From NCBI GenBank assembly GCA_030407315.1, contig JALQPE010001831.1:28130-92129 (forward strand): 64,000 bases of DNA, written 5' to 3'. Below the pieces are notes generated by a model. It searched no databases. It had not been told where the DNA came from and worked only from the letters and a program-made list of their open reading frames with translations. A program made the translations under genes and the position numbers. Numbering within the stretch: the first letter of the stretch is position 1; every line of letters starts with the position of its first letter. Shown piece after piece: positions 19,136 through 30,500 of this stretch. This stretch comes from Asparagopsis taxiformis (lineage: Eukaryota > Rhodophyta > Florideophyceae > Bonnemaisoniales > Bonnemaisoniaceae).

Positions 19136-20497
19136 ATGCTTCCTCTCGCTCCAAACGACGTTATAGAAGTTCAATGGGAACTTCGGCCGTTTGGGAGGAA
19201 ACGAAAAATTGTGTGGTGGTCTGCAATCGTCAAGGAAATTACTCAGGTCAAGACCGAAACAGACCCATTCCTCCATGCATTGCTCGAATACAAAGCTGAA
19301 TATGGTTTCGACTCTACCCTTTCTCAAGTCAAGATTTCAGATCGTAACGAGCTCGTCGACAAGGATTCCGGAAGGGTTCTCCCGTGGCGAAGTGGTGAGC
19401 TTCGCAGTATGGACTCACCTGCATCCCCAGCAGAGAGAGACCCGGACTACGGCATTGACCACACTCGCCACCGCCACCGCGGCATCCTTCAAGATTGCAC
19501 TGCGGATCAAATGAAGAAGACCATAGCAGAAATGCTGGCAAGATTGGAAAAGCTGGAGTCAGCTGCCAAACATCCTCTTCCCCCTCCATTCGATTCCAAC
19601 AGCTCCATGACCTCCTCTGCTCTGACTGTATGTAGCATTCTGTTTCAGAAGCTTGGTGTGTACACGGACAAGCCCCTCTCCCTCCGGATGACAAAATCCG
19701 AGCACTCCAGGGGAATGCGACAAACATCGCAAGAAGAAATCAGAGTACAGGCTGACTGCTCCCTTGCTCAATTCCGCACTATTGCCATTCAATGCAAGGC
19801 GAAAGAGAATCGTGATGTTCTCTTCCTGCCGTCCTTTGAGGACATCACCTTTCCCTCTGGAAATGAGTCGGATCTTTCCATCATTTTCCCCACCTTTCAG
19901 GCACTATGTGACTCCATAGGTACCTCGCAACACGGGTTCCAGAAAATATTGGTGAAGAGCAGGGCGGAACGCGATGGAGGCAGCTCATCGATTGTCCGAA
20001 TTTTAGGAAATCTAGTCGACGTTGACTGCTCTCATGATGCTCCTTCTTCCGCATTTCTCGTCGGCTCATCTGCTTACGTCCTGTCCAGCCCAGACCAACG
20101 TATGACAGTTCTTTGCAGAGACTCCTACGAGTTTGACCATGTCAACAATACATTTTTACATCCCCTATGTCTTAGCCAACTATCACAGTCTAGCATCGTG
20201 GACTCTTTCCACCTACGTGATAAGGCTACTGTTACTTATGGAGCAACGTTTTCGTTACTGTGGAGACGTATTCAGCGCCGAGCTTGTTACAGCACTTTCC
20301 AGCCTCTATCAACCGCAGAGACGTTTGGTACACTACATCTACGCTTACCTTGCTGTATTTTCAGTGGTACTACTATATGCCAGGAGCTTGAAGACATTGG
20401 CTATGAGGCTATCTCTCGTCTTGGCTTCAATGCGGATTCAGACACTACCCACCCACCCTCTCCTCCACCTGCCACCTGCAGTCCGGAGCAAAAATGA
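19136..20497 (+). CDS. Accessory protein with a possible Tudor-like N-terminus and a coiled coil
   Basis: 453 residues; not confidently recognised. The first 80 residues (VIEVQWELRPFGRKRKIVWW..., then LEYKAEYGFD and VLPWR) have the beta-rich, aromatic look of Tudor/SH3-fold chromatin readers; this is an impression, not a match. Residues of about 120-145 (MKKTIAEMLARLEKLES) should form a coiled coil. The rest is Ser/Leu-rich without a motif I know. Its position inside E1, divergent from P3, makes a transposon accessory role plausible, for instance TnpA-like binding of subterminal repeats. No paralogue is visible in E2 or E3, whose corresponding parts are outside the window. Confidence 0.6.
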   Translation: MLPLAPNDVIEVQWELRPFGRKRKIVWWSAIVKEITQVKTETDPFLHALLEYKAEYGFDSTLSQVKISDRNELVDKDSGRVLPWRSGELRSMDSPASPAERDPDYGIDHTRHRHRGILQDCTADQMKKTIAEMLARLEKLESAAKHPLPPPFDSNSSMTSSALTVCSILFQKLGVYTDKPLSLRMTKSEHSRGMRQTSQEEIRVQADCSLAQFRTIAIQCKAKENRDVLFLPSFEDITFPSGNESDLSIIFPTFQALCDSIGTSQHGFQKILVKSRAERDGGSSSIVRILGNLVDVDCSHDAPSSAFLVGSSAYVLSSPDQRMTVLCRDSYEFDHVNNTFLHPLCLSQLSQSSIVDSFHLRDKATVTYGATFSLLWRRIQRRACYSTFQPLSTAETFGTLHLRLPCCIFSGTTICQELEDIGYEAISRLGFNADSDTTHPPSPPPATCSPEQK

Positions 20498-20772
20498 TAA
20501 AGCACACCTATCCGTAGTTATCCTGTTCCTGGGTATTCCATTCTAGAGCTCCTGTGGCCATCAATTTCTAGTAAAGACGGATACCCTCGCCCCTTCCTAC
20601 TTCGACTATTCCACTACCTGTCTCTGCGCTGTTCCTTCGACTTGACACTATCGTCTGACTGGTTTCCTGATGTCTCGCACCTATCTACTTCCATCTATTA
20701 CAAAATTCACCTCAACAGAAATTTTATTTCTTCATTCTTCGTCTACTACACCGAAACTGGTTTCATCCGATA
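20498..20772. other. Convergent gap
   Basis: A 275-bp gap between two convergent stop codons. It presumably holds both 3' untranslated regions; no other signal was seen. Confidence 0.4.
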
Positions 20773-22353
20773 CTACTCCCCTTCATTCTCGATTTCATCA
20801 TCGACGAATACCTTCACATATTCTGCATCTCCTCCGTCCTCTTCCATAGACCTGAAGCTCTCCTCCAGCACTGATTCCCCCCCATCGTCTACGTTCAGTT
20901 CTTCATATCTATCACGCGATATAGTCAAAACCTCCTCATTCATGAACCGACTACTCACCCGCTCCCCGGGAAGAAGCAGTTTCACTGCTTCATTGATTTC
21001 CCGGATTTGCGCTCCTTCCACCTCTGTTCCACTTTGAAATTTCAAAATCGTTCGGAACCCGTATGCAAGTATGTAGATGAATTGCAAGGAGTATTCTGAA
21101 CGTCGCAGGAACATGTTCTTATCAGAACATTGCGTGTAGGCGACTGCAAAGTTCAGTGCAACCTCTACTAAATTGATCCTCCTAGTCAAAAACCTCTTGT
21201 CCGGTTCTCCAATTATTTGAACTTCGTACTCGACTTTGAATAGCATTTCTTTTCGCACTGCAATGAAGTCGCGAAGAATCTTCATATTCTTGTCATCCAT
21301 TGCTGCACGCTCCGCTGCATTCATTTTCCTCTGCGCCGAGTACAGACTTGGAACTGACTCAATGTCCAGCCCACCGTCGTGCAAATGATGCTCCATTCGG
21401 ACTGAACCTTGAAACCCACTGTATAGAACGAATCCAAGATCTCGGATGAACCGGTTTCGCACATGATCTCTGGACTTGTTCATAAACCCGGTCACTGCTG
21501 TGAGTGCCGATTTCGTCACAGTGATGCCTACCTCCTTTCTGTGCAACGGCCCATTGTCTCCAACCTTTCTTCGCTTCTGCTTTCGAGCGGCCCCATCACT
21601 TCCCTCGGACGTCCCATGCATTCCATCCATGCGAGCAGAGTCCGTTCCGCGAATTGTCTCCTCAATGGTCCCGGTAGTCACATACCCCCGCGCCCTCCAC
21701 CGTTCGATACCTTCCGACGTTCCATTGGAGCTGGAACGGTCTCCTCCCTCTCTGAAAGAATTGTTTTGACACGTATTCTTGATTAAAGAGGTCACAACTT
21801 GGCAGCGCAATTCAATGTGGTTCCGGCCGGCAAGCGTCCTATTGAACACATCCTTTCGCTCATTGCTCTGCCTGGCGAACATCAGCGTATTGATTAGCTG
21901 GCATCCGTTGAAATGCCTATCCCTCTTATCCACCATTGCCTTCGTGTACGTTGGAACAACAGCACACAGCACAGCACACACCATTTCGAACGTGAACGAT
22001 TTCTCCGCATCCTGCGCAATGCGGAGACGTTCCCTGTCCTTCTCGGAGGCGATCTTCTTCGGATGTCCTTGTCCCTGGCTCAGAAGCCCATCGACGATGC
22101 TCTTGACCTCCTGCATATCGGTGTTTAGCATGGAGACAGTCTTGGCGACATTTCCGAGAGTCTCGCGTAATTGAATGGTGCTCTTCTCGACGGCATCCAT
22201 TTTATCACTCAGGGCTTTCAACTCTGCAGTGATGTTCGAAAAGCCCTCACGCGTTATTTCGGAAAATGCGGCGATGCTTACGGAGGTTTCGGGATTCATC
22301 TTGACCTTGCAATTGGAGTTTGCTAAAAGGAGAATTGCTTTGAAGGATGTCAC
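20773..22353 (-). CDS. Accessory coiled-coil protein, function unknown
   Basis: 526 residues, or 508 if the Met at about 22299 is used; that start gives a cleaner N-terminus (MNPETSVSIAAF). Residues of about 25-95 are a strong heptad-type coiled coil (ITAELKALSDKMDAVEKS...). A basic patch follows (RKQKRRKVG, a likely nuclear localisation signal). The C-terminal half is a charged alpha/beta region ending in an acidic tail (VDDEIENEGE). I do not recognise the family. It is the last gene before E1's terminal array, the place where a subterminal-repeat-binding or structural factor might be expected, but that is inference from position only. Confidence 0.6.
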   Translation of the reverse strand: MTSFKAILLLANSNCKVKMNPETSVSIAAFSEITREGFSNITAELKALSDKMDAVEKSTIQLRETLGNVAKTVSMLNTDMQEVKSIVDGLLSQGQGHPKKIASEKDRERLRIAQDAEKSFTFEMVCAVLCAVVPTYTKAMVDKRDRHFNGCQLINTLMFARQSNERKDVFNRTLAGRNHIELRCQVVTSLIKNTCQNNSFREGGDRSSSNGTSEGIERWRARGYVTTGTIEETIRGTDSARMDGMHGTSEGSDGAARKQKRRKVGDNGPLHRKEVGITVTKSALTAVTGFMNKSRDHVRNRFIRDLGFVLYSGFQGSVRMEHHLHDGGLDIESVPSLYSAQRKMNAAERAAMDDKNMKILRDFIAVRKEMLFKVEYEVQIIGEPDKRFLTRRINLVEVALNFAVAYTQCSDKNMFLRRSEYSLQFIYILAYGFRTILKFQSGTEVEGAQIREINEAVKLLLPGERVSSRFMNEEVLTISRDRYEELNVDDGGESVLEESFRSMEEDGGDAEYVKVFVDDEIENEGE

Positions 22354-22832
22354 GCTTAGTACAGCAGTGTTGTAGCAAATATCATTTCAGTGGATGCATC
22401 CATCCTGGTCTACTCTACATAATAATAATGCTTCCCAGTGCTCCGTAACGGTTATTTTTCATAATTTAGTGGTGGATGGTGCGTATTCTTTCCTTTGCCA
22501 CCACCCACGTCCTGTGCATACCACACCTCGCTACCAGACTGACGTCTCCTACTAGACACTTTCAATGCAAAGATAGATAGGTATAATTTGAAATGCTAAA
22601 CTCAACATATTATAGCTACTATGTACATTCTCTCCTTACGGTGAGACAAACCAGATATGTTCTGTTCTCCCAATCTTCCTTTCTCCAACGTCCTATTCAG
22701 CATCTAGCTTCCCCGCACCCAACTATCTGTAAAGCACCATCACAATTAATATAGTCGTATACCACACACCATTCCAATATTTACCTTCACACCAACACTA
22801 TGCTCCATATTTCCTCTAAGTCCACTCCACCA
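22354..22832. other. AT-rich spacer before the E1 terminal array
   Basis: 480 bp without a supported gene. It should contain the promoter of the 526-residue gene. No TATA box was clear. Confidence 0.35.
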
Positions 22833-23201
22833 GACAGTGTTGTCAAACAATGCACGGTACTACCCGCAGACAATACAATTTGCTATCTACACTACTGTCT
22901 ACAGATTTCCCCAGACAGTGCAGTAATACAGTACAATGTATTGTCTCAGACAGTAAAATGTACTGTCTGCACATACTGTCTGGCGGCAACACTTCCGGAC
23001 AGTAAAATTTACTGTTCTGGACAGTAAATTTTACTGTTTTTGGTACTGTCCAGATTTCGTGCCAGTTTACTGCTGCAGCAGTATTCTGAAATTTCCAGAC
23101 AGTAAATTTTACTGTCTCCGCGCACTGTCTTGGCCAGACAGTAATTTTTACTGTCTCAGACAGTAAATTTACTGTCTGTTTTCATTCTCAACACCGTAGT
23201 G
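22833..23201 (+). repeat. E1 3' subterminal palindrome array and TAGTG terminus
   Basis: About a dozen variants of CAGACAGTAAA(A)TTTTACTGTCTG are packed head to head, with degenerate copies on the left. The array ends CAACACCGTAGTG at 23201. The same 13-bp terminus ends E2 at 33963. Dense short direct and inverted subterminal repeats are typical of CACTA elements and bind the element's own TnpA-type protein. Confidence 0.85.
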
Positions 23202-26200
23202 TGGCTGAACTTGGCGATACGAATGATGAACCCATCCGCACCAGCAGCCATCATGAAATATGATGGCGAGTTGAGAGGAAGTTCCAGTTCCCTCACGGAC
23301 GGGAACATCGGTATGCATAAGTTGCTCCTGACTACCTTCTGCGGTCAAAATCAGACGAAGACCCGTTTCTGGAAAGACCACCGCTTCTTCTCTTCCAAAC
23401 CCGAGCTTCAGGTTCTCCGCACAAATCGCCTTACCTAGCTCCAGAATCAGCTTGTTCCTGTACTGCCGCGCGCTTTCTTGCTCAAGGTCATCGCAGATGC
23501 TTTTCCGGTCCGTCTTGAATACACCAGTGCTGTCTTTCGGTCGAAGTGGTTTCCACGGGTTCTTCTGACTTGTACTTGAGCCACTTGTAGTACCTTGGAA
23601 TGTGCTGGCCATCTGTGTGAATAACTCGTGCGTAGCTGCTCCCACTGTAGTAGAAGAGAAAATGTCTTGCAACACCACGTAACCAAGCTCGTCGATCATT
23701 CTTCTCTGGTAGCTGAAGTATTGTTGGCTTTCACAAGAACCGAGGGGACATACCAAAGTAGAGTAGCCTGCAGCTGCTTCCATTATCTCCGTCCGGATTG
23801 TATCAATGTCTTCTTCTGTGATATAATACTTCATTCTCGAGTTGGAAGGAACGCATAAAGGCAGCTTCTCAGGTATGTCCTCTGCGAATGTGCGGTCTGG
23901 AAGGGAGTTTTCTTGCTCGTCAGTGAAGAGTGGTGCTTCTTCTCCAGTCGTTCGTTCTCTTGCATTGACTCTACTCTTCTTTTCCCGGGGAGGCCCAATC
24001 TCAATGTTGTCATCCGGCGTATTGGGCTCAGAAAACTTCGCGCTAGTATCTTCCCTTCTTCGCTTCTTATCCAACCTGGACTCGTTTTCATCGCCGCTTC
24101 CACCAGAACTCCTGCTTCTTCCCGAATTCTCCTTGTCCACTTCGGCCGGGCTAGTGCTGTAAGTTTCTGGTGTCCTGATTCGAAGTTTCAATATCACAGA
24201 GCGGTTCTGCGCATCTCCAGCTTGTTGTCCAGGCGTGTCTATGTCCATGCGACCACTATTGTCCAAGTTGATATCCAGACTTTGCGTATCGCCGCTTTGT
24301 TTCCTTCCCTGAGGAAGATCTTCTCTGACAATCCTTCCCGGCGAATTATCCCTGGCACGACTTTCCCGCTCTGCCCTTGAAGCTGAAAGACGTTCCTGTT
24401 CTTTTTGGAGAACAGCAAGACGTTCTGCTTCCCTCTTCTCAGCTGCTGCAAGACGCGTGGCAGGACGTTCCTGTCCTCCCTCTTTTGCTGCGGCAGGACG
24501 GTCTTCTGCTTCTTTCGGGGTGCTCAGAGGTGCCTCTTCTATTGCTTTCGTCGCGACAGCAGGAATCACTTCTTCAGCCACCACATTTGGAGTAATTTCC
24601 TGTTCTTCCTCCACAACAGCAGAAACTTCCTGCTCTGCTTGGGCTTCGGCAGATACTCCTTCTTCTGCTTGAACAGGACCAGAAGTTTCCACAGTTTCCT
24701 TCTCTGTAGAATTATTTCCCTGTTCTGCGGCAGTAGGTGCTTCTTCGTCTTCTGCTTTGGCGCCATCAACAAGTGCTTTTTCTATTTCTCCGGGGGTCAT
24801 GCGATTCCGTTCCCTCTCCTCCTCCGCTTTCGTCTCCTGCATTGCCTTTGTCCCGGTAGCATATTCCAGTTTGTCGTAAAAACTGTTTGTAAACATCCCG
24901 TTCTTGGTTCTCAGACTGCTACTGTCTACCACGTCGTCATGAAAGTCGACAAGGACGAATACAATGCGCTCTCCAATGCGATGATCATTATCCCCGACCT
25001 CCTTCGCGTTTTCTGCTGCCAAATCCGTTCGCACGAATTCCTCCATCGTTGCAGAGTTCAACCACTTGCGGACGACCTCTGCCATATCATAGATGGCCAA
25101 CAGAGCCAGTAGCCAAGTGCGCATCGTGAACGGACTTCCGCTTCCGATATTTCTGACAAGTCCTCTCTTCCTCCTCATCCTTGTCCACGACGCTGTCATC
25201 TCGAGCACAAACCACTGGAACCACTCCTTATCGCGCGTCCCGCGTCCGTCCGTGCCATTGCGGAATATTGCGTTATTGACAAGATCGAGCACGCACCCGT
25301 ACATATCGGCAGAGTCAATTCGAGAAAAGTCCGGATCTCTTCCCTCGGTTCTTGCATCCTCGATTTCTCTGTTCCTATCCAAAGCATTGTAAACGCTAGG
25401 GATAGAGCTCCAGTACACGAAAGCAACGCTGTCTGTGCGATTGAACCCCTTCGCAATGTTGATGTACTGCCTATACGAGTTCTCCGAACGGTTCCTGTCG
25501 GACGGCAGAATATAGCTCACTTCTTTCAGAATAGGAATAAGCCGGACAACAGGAAGATCCATCTGGTTGGAAAACCTGAGAAACTCTATGACCGCACACA
25601 CATTGTCGGCAATGCTCACAGAAGCGACATCGTGAGTTTGTATATTGGCTTCGAGAGACAGTTTCAGAACCTCCAGCGCATCGAAAATTAGACGCCCGTT
25701 CGGCGCAATCAACTGTTGTACCCAAACCAATTCCAAGGAATCCCTGTTCTTTCCTGAGTACTTCTCCAGGCATAGTTGCAGAGCAGCTATGCGATGAGAG
25801 CCATCGATGCAGTAAAACTCGTCTCCTTCGTTATCTTCCATTTTGCAGACTGTAATCATAGTTCCAGTGGTAGAGAAACCTCTATCCATGAAAATGCTGG
25901 CCAGTTCGTTTACACGACCCGGTCGCACCAAACGGGAGGTCACTGTCGGAAATTTCACTTTGCGAGGATCAACTTGCACTTTAGAAGAGCTGTACTGAGC
26001 AATAGTGATGCTTTTCTCTTCAGCAGAAGGAGAATTGCTCTTCTCCGCTGTAGTATTCATGATACTATTGTCTCCCATTGTAATCCCTGCAATCTCAGTT
26101 CGTTCAATCGGTTCTCTGTTCAAATGTTGTGTAGACGATGAAATCCACAATTGTGGTACCTCCGAGTGCGCTTCCCGTCTCTCAGCTTCCTCTCTTATAC

Positions 26201-26216
26201 TGTCCGGACAAGACAT
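23202..26216 (-). pseudogene. P1b: broken copy of P1
   Basis: Nearly identical to P1 over about 960 codons (for example RKRTT to RERTT, SGSSAS to SGSSTS), including the intact IDGSHR motif and the HTD motif. A 2-bp deletion near 23278-23283 shifts the frame shortly after HTD. The gene is cut at 23202, 3' of the codons for KFSH, by insertion of E1 with TGG as the presumed target duplication. The distal His and Arg of the oxygenase-like domain are lost on this side. The downstream ORF tail is partly E1 terminal repeat read in frame. Confidence 0.9.
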
Positions 26217-26915
26217 TCCCTACCTACGTTCAGTCCTGATGAACCTTACGCTGCACCCGCTCAGCACCTCTGACTCTACCTGATCCTGATACCTCCACAA
26301 AGCGTTTAGCCCTTTCCATCAATCTACACCTAATAGTATGTACCTCTAGCGCATATAATGCAATCGAACCCGTTTACCTCACCACGTCAATTATCATTCA
26401 TATTCCAACAACCTATTTCATCCACACTCTCCACCTCGCTTCTTCTTCCGTACCATTGATTCCTATCAATCGATTCTACGTGAGTTTTATACATTTACTA
26501 CGATCCACCTCTCCTACAAGTCTGAAAAATTCATTTCTACACTAACTTTTGCTACTCACAAATGAACGGTTCCCGTGCAGGCCACTGCTTGAATTTCTTC
26601 CTATTGGCGTACTCGGCTGCAAAGGATTCATAGACTATTTAAACGGTGATCATATAAATGGTTTTCAATGTGCTCCAATGGACAATACACCAAAGAACAT
26701 CAATATGAATTCATTTCAACTACCTATTCACTACTGCGATTCAGTTTTCTTGCATACCAAATCTCATTGCGTTCCTACCCTAGTCGATTCAAAATGCTTC
26801 CTCTTCGTCAGTTGATCAATATTCCTTATTCCTTACAACGAGCAGGTCCTCTGGACATCCTAAAGTTGGTTACTTAACCTTAACTATCGATGAATTTGCT
26901 GTAATGAAACGTTTT
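26217..26915. other. P1b upstream region
   Basis: The reverse complement of 3879-4577. No gene is supported. Like its twin it ends in the half-palindrome TCGATGAATTTGCTGTAATG. Confidence 0.5.
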
Positions 26916-27431
26916 CTTACAGCAAAGTCATCGTTACGATGACTTTGCTGTAAGAAAAGAAAACATTACAGCAGCCATGATTTCTTTACCGGGTAAAAAA
27001 ATTGTGGCCGCTGTAATGAAACGTTTTCTTACAGCAAAGTCATCGTTACGATGACTTTGCTGTAAGAAAAGAAAACATTACAGTAGCCATGATTTCTTTA
27101 CCGGGTAAAAAATTGTGGCCGCTGTAATGAAACGTTTTCTTACAGCAAAGTCATCGTAACGATGACTTTGCTGTAAGAAAGCAAATCATTACAGCGGCCA
27201 CAATTTTTTTACCCGGTAAAATTTCTTGCTGATTTTTTACCCGGTAAAAAATTCTTCGGCCACTGCAAGGAAACGGTTCCTTACAGCAAAGTCATCGTTA
27301 CGATGACTTTGCTGTAAGAAAGCAAATCATTACAGCTGCCACGATTTTTTTACCCGGTAAAACATTCTTGGCCACTGTAATGGAAACGTTTTCTTACAGC
27401 AAAGTCATCGTAACGATGACTTTGCTGTAAG
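26916..27431. repeat. Palindrome cluster 6 (five copies)
   Basis: 39-bp copies start at 26916, 27028, 27139, 27280 and 27393. It is the inverted twin of cluster 1. The position between transposase and P1-type gene is kept, and the arms are unmutated in all five copies. Confidence 0.9.
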
Positions 27432-27551
27432 CATACCTCCCTCCATCCTCTCAGATCCTCTCCCCACTACTTTGCACCAATCCACCACCGCCCTAGAGTG
27501 TACAATTCATATGTGATGCATCTGGTTATTCATTTTATTCTTCCCTAAAAA

Positions 27552-30500
27552 TCATGCAGCCCTCGGTGGAAATCCGTCTCGCCTACATAGTGCATATATC
27601 TCTCCACCCTCCAGCAGTCCGGGTCCGTGCCTTACCTCCCTCATGTTCTCATCATATTCGCATACACTCCCATTGCAATAGTGCATACCAAACACCTCAG
27701 TGACTCCCTCACTCATCTCCACAATTACTGTTCGTCGCCTCTCTTCGACCTTGAACACTCCTTCATCAGTTTTTTGCAAACCCAGGCAAACTCCATAAGC
27801 TGTACCTTGCTCATCTCTCGCACTCTCGTTCCTCAGGATAAAGAACGCTAGAACAATAAAAAACCGCGGTTCATAATTAATTCTTCCCCGCATTATCTCT
27901 GATGTGAGACGAGACGCCGGGTACAGAATCGCTTGTGAAGTTGCACCATCCTCACATTTCATCTGTTCAGGGCAAACAGCATGGATGATAGCTCCTGATT
28001 CTAGAGAGCCAGACCTCTGCACTGTTTTCCTTCCCCACTCTGTCGTAGTGCTTCTAGAAACTCTTCTCACCCATTCGGCATACTTTCCACACCCGCTTGT
28101 TCCGCTTCCGTACCTTTCGGTAAAGAACCGTTTGAAAACACCTACAGCACCCTCTGCCATATCACATTTTCCATTCATGTACTCCTTGACCTCGTCAATA
28201 GATATACCTCCATGCCCTCTCCACGTCACAATTTCACCATCCGCCGACAATATCTTTCCTCGACGCTGGGAGAGAAGCTGGAGAACCGGTTCCTGGAAGC
28301 AGTTTTTCACTACCTCGTCTTCCACATCTATTTCTCTCCCTAGCTCCTGTGAAAGAACGTTGACCATTTGAGAGCATTCGGACGAGGACCAATGTTGTGG
28401 CTCCATGCCGATTTCGCGCAAAACAATGGCCACTCTCGTCTGCCAGTCATCCGCAAGAACTAATTCCAGCGCTGAAAGCTGTTCGCTTTGGTGATTGGAC
28501 ATTCTCACACCTTTCTTCAGCGGCTGATGCATCCGTTCGAATATAAGCTCCTGCACGTGCTTCACAGAGCCGTAGGCAGGAAGCGTATGAACACAAAACT
28601 CGACAAGACGATGAACATTAGGCTTGTCCAAATGTGCTCCTGCTCCCTTCACTTTCCGACAATACTCATTCAACGTCTCCACGTAGTCTACAGTTCTTCC
28701 CAGAATGTATTCATTCCTGCCACCTTCTCCGTCAGCCGTCTCTACTTCATGGGGACCGTCTTTCCACCATACGGGCATGAAACTAATACACGAAACCAGC
28801 TTCTGAAACATCACTACTAGTTTGACGGCCCCATCAAATTTTTCACGATGACCTTCCCCTTTCCCATCCATCATTCGAGCTGCGTTTTCGAATGCCATAG
28901 GTGCTATCAGAAGCACACTGAATATGTCACTCATGTTCATGGAAAGCAGATTGTTGGTTCCAAATAAACGGTTCTGCCTTCCCATCCTGAACTTCTTCAG
29001 AGCGCCCAGAATTTGCAATTCAGCTACCTCTCGAATTCGTGGGCTGGCAGCTGAAATACAAGCGTTCAGTACATCTTGTGCCAGTCCAGACAATAGATGG
29101 TCAGGTGCTATCACTGCGGAACGGTACGGGTCAAAAATTGCTGGGACAACTGAAACTCCGTTTTCCGTCTTCGGTACTTCTTCCTGCACTGCTTCCAAGG
29201 AAGTGCTCAGGACATGAAATGGTAAATCTTCCCCTTCTTCTGCAGCCAGTCCGAGAGTGCGAAGCTGGGTTTCTGTGGCATCCTTACGTGTCGATGCATT
29301 CCGATACTTGCTCCTGGCATGCGTCGATGTTTGCCCGTTCACTACCGAAGTGTATGCATTCTTCGTGCCACCAGTACTGCTCAGGTCATATTTGCGGAAA
29401 CTGCAGATGTGGCACGGAGAGTTTGATGTGTGTCCAAGAACATCCAGGGTATGTGAAACTGCAGGATAGTCTCCAATGCTCCCCACTGGGTCTAGAAATA
29501 CCACAACATCTTCTCCCTCTGCATTTTTCGTTGGGAAACCCTCTGTGCTTCCTCGCACTATATCTTGAACGATATATCGCAATACACAATTTGTGGACAC
29601 TCCCGGAGGTGGCAAACCAATCACTCGAACCGCTTGGTAGCTTCCCCTTTTCCGAGGCGGTAGATTGAGAGGTAACATATAGCATCCACCAAAACTTCCC
29701 TTCCTGCTTGTGAATGGTTCAAAGTCATCCGTGTAAAGGAGAAATCGGTAAACAAAGTAGTTTCGACCATCCTCCAGCTTTCCCCAACATGGTGCATCTT
29801 CTCGCGGAGACGCTGGGTGCCATTGCGACCTGTGGTCTCCGAAACCATCCGAGAACACCCCTGAAACACGAATTTCTTCATAGTTGGGGCTTCCTAGTCT
29901 ATCGGGCGGTTTTCTGGCTTCAGCAAAGCTCGCGCCCGGTGAAAAGCAAAGTAACATGGTGGATGCTTCTCCGACCTGCTCTTTCAAATACCTGTTCACC
30001 AATACGACGTGTGGAACAATATCACCCTCTTCCATTCCAATTGGTAATAGAACGGTTATCACGTCCCCAGCTCGTGTTCCTTTTCCCTTGGCTCCTGCTC
30101 CGATTACACATTGCGATATCGCTCGCAGAGCATGCTGCCTCTCCCATTCCAATAGATGTGACATTCGCGGCTGCAGATATTTTTCGACATGCACATCATG
30201 CTCACCGTCGTGTCGAGCCTCATAGGTAACTATGGTCCTAGCATGAAGTTCCCACAACGACGTAACTGCCACTCTTCTCCTCTTCGGTTTCCCACCATCT
30301 CTGTCATTCTTCCTAAACCCTTTTGCTCTTTCGATGACGGCAACCTGACGAGCTCCTGGATGACATCGGATTCGAATTGCTGTTCCATCAGGTACATAAA
30401 TGTGCTTCAAACCCTTTTTCCCATCGCTGTCAATGGGAACAACTGCTGTGCGAACGAATGGGTCGCTCAAAACACCCCTCCTGCACTTTGCGATGAACGA

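Larger units (their letters stand above)
1..23201 (+). mobile_element. E1: giant CACTA-like DNA transposon with ParB/oxygenase/methyltransferase cargo (5' end outside window)
   Basis: The right end at 23201 reads ...CAACACCGTAGTG, the TAGTG terminus of CACTA elements, preceded by an array of short palindromes. The next three bases, TGG, restore the host sequence, which is the E2 copy of P1. Inside, from the left: transposase T1 (+), palindrome cluster, P1 (+), two clusters, P2 (+), two clusters, P3 (-), a 453-residue gene (+) and a 526-residue gene (-). Base 1 matches base 30794 of E2 in reverse complement, and E2's 5' terminus is at 33963. If the 5' ends are alike, E1 is about 26.4 kb long. 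CACTA (En/Spm, CMC) elements make 3-bp target duplications and carry subterminal repeats, which fits. The shared identity of all internal genes as one element is inferred, because the left terminus is not visible. Confidence 0.75.
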
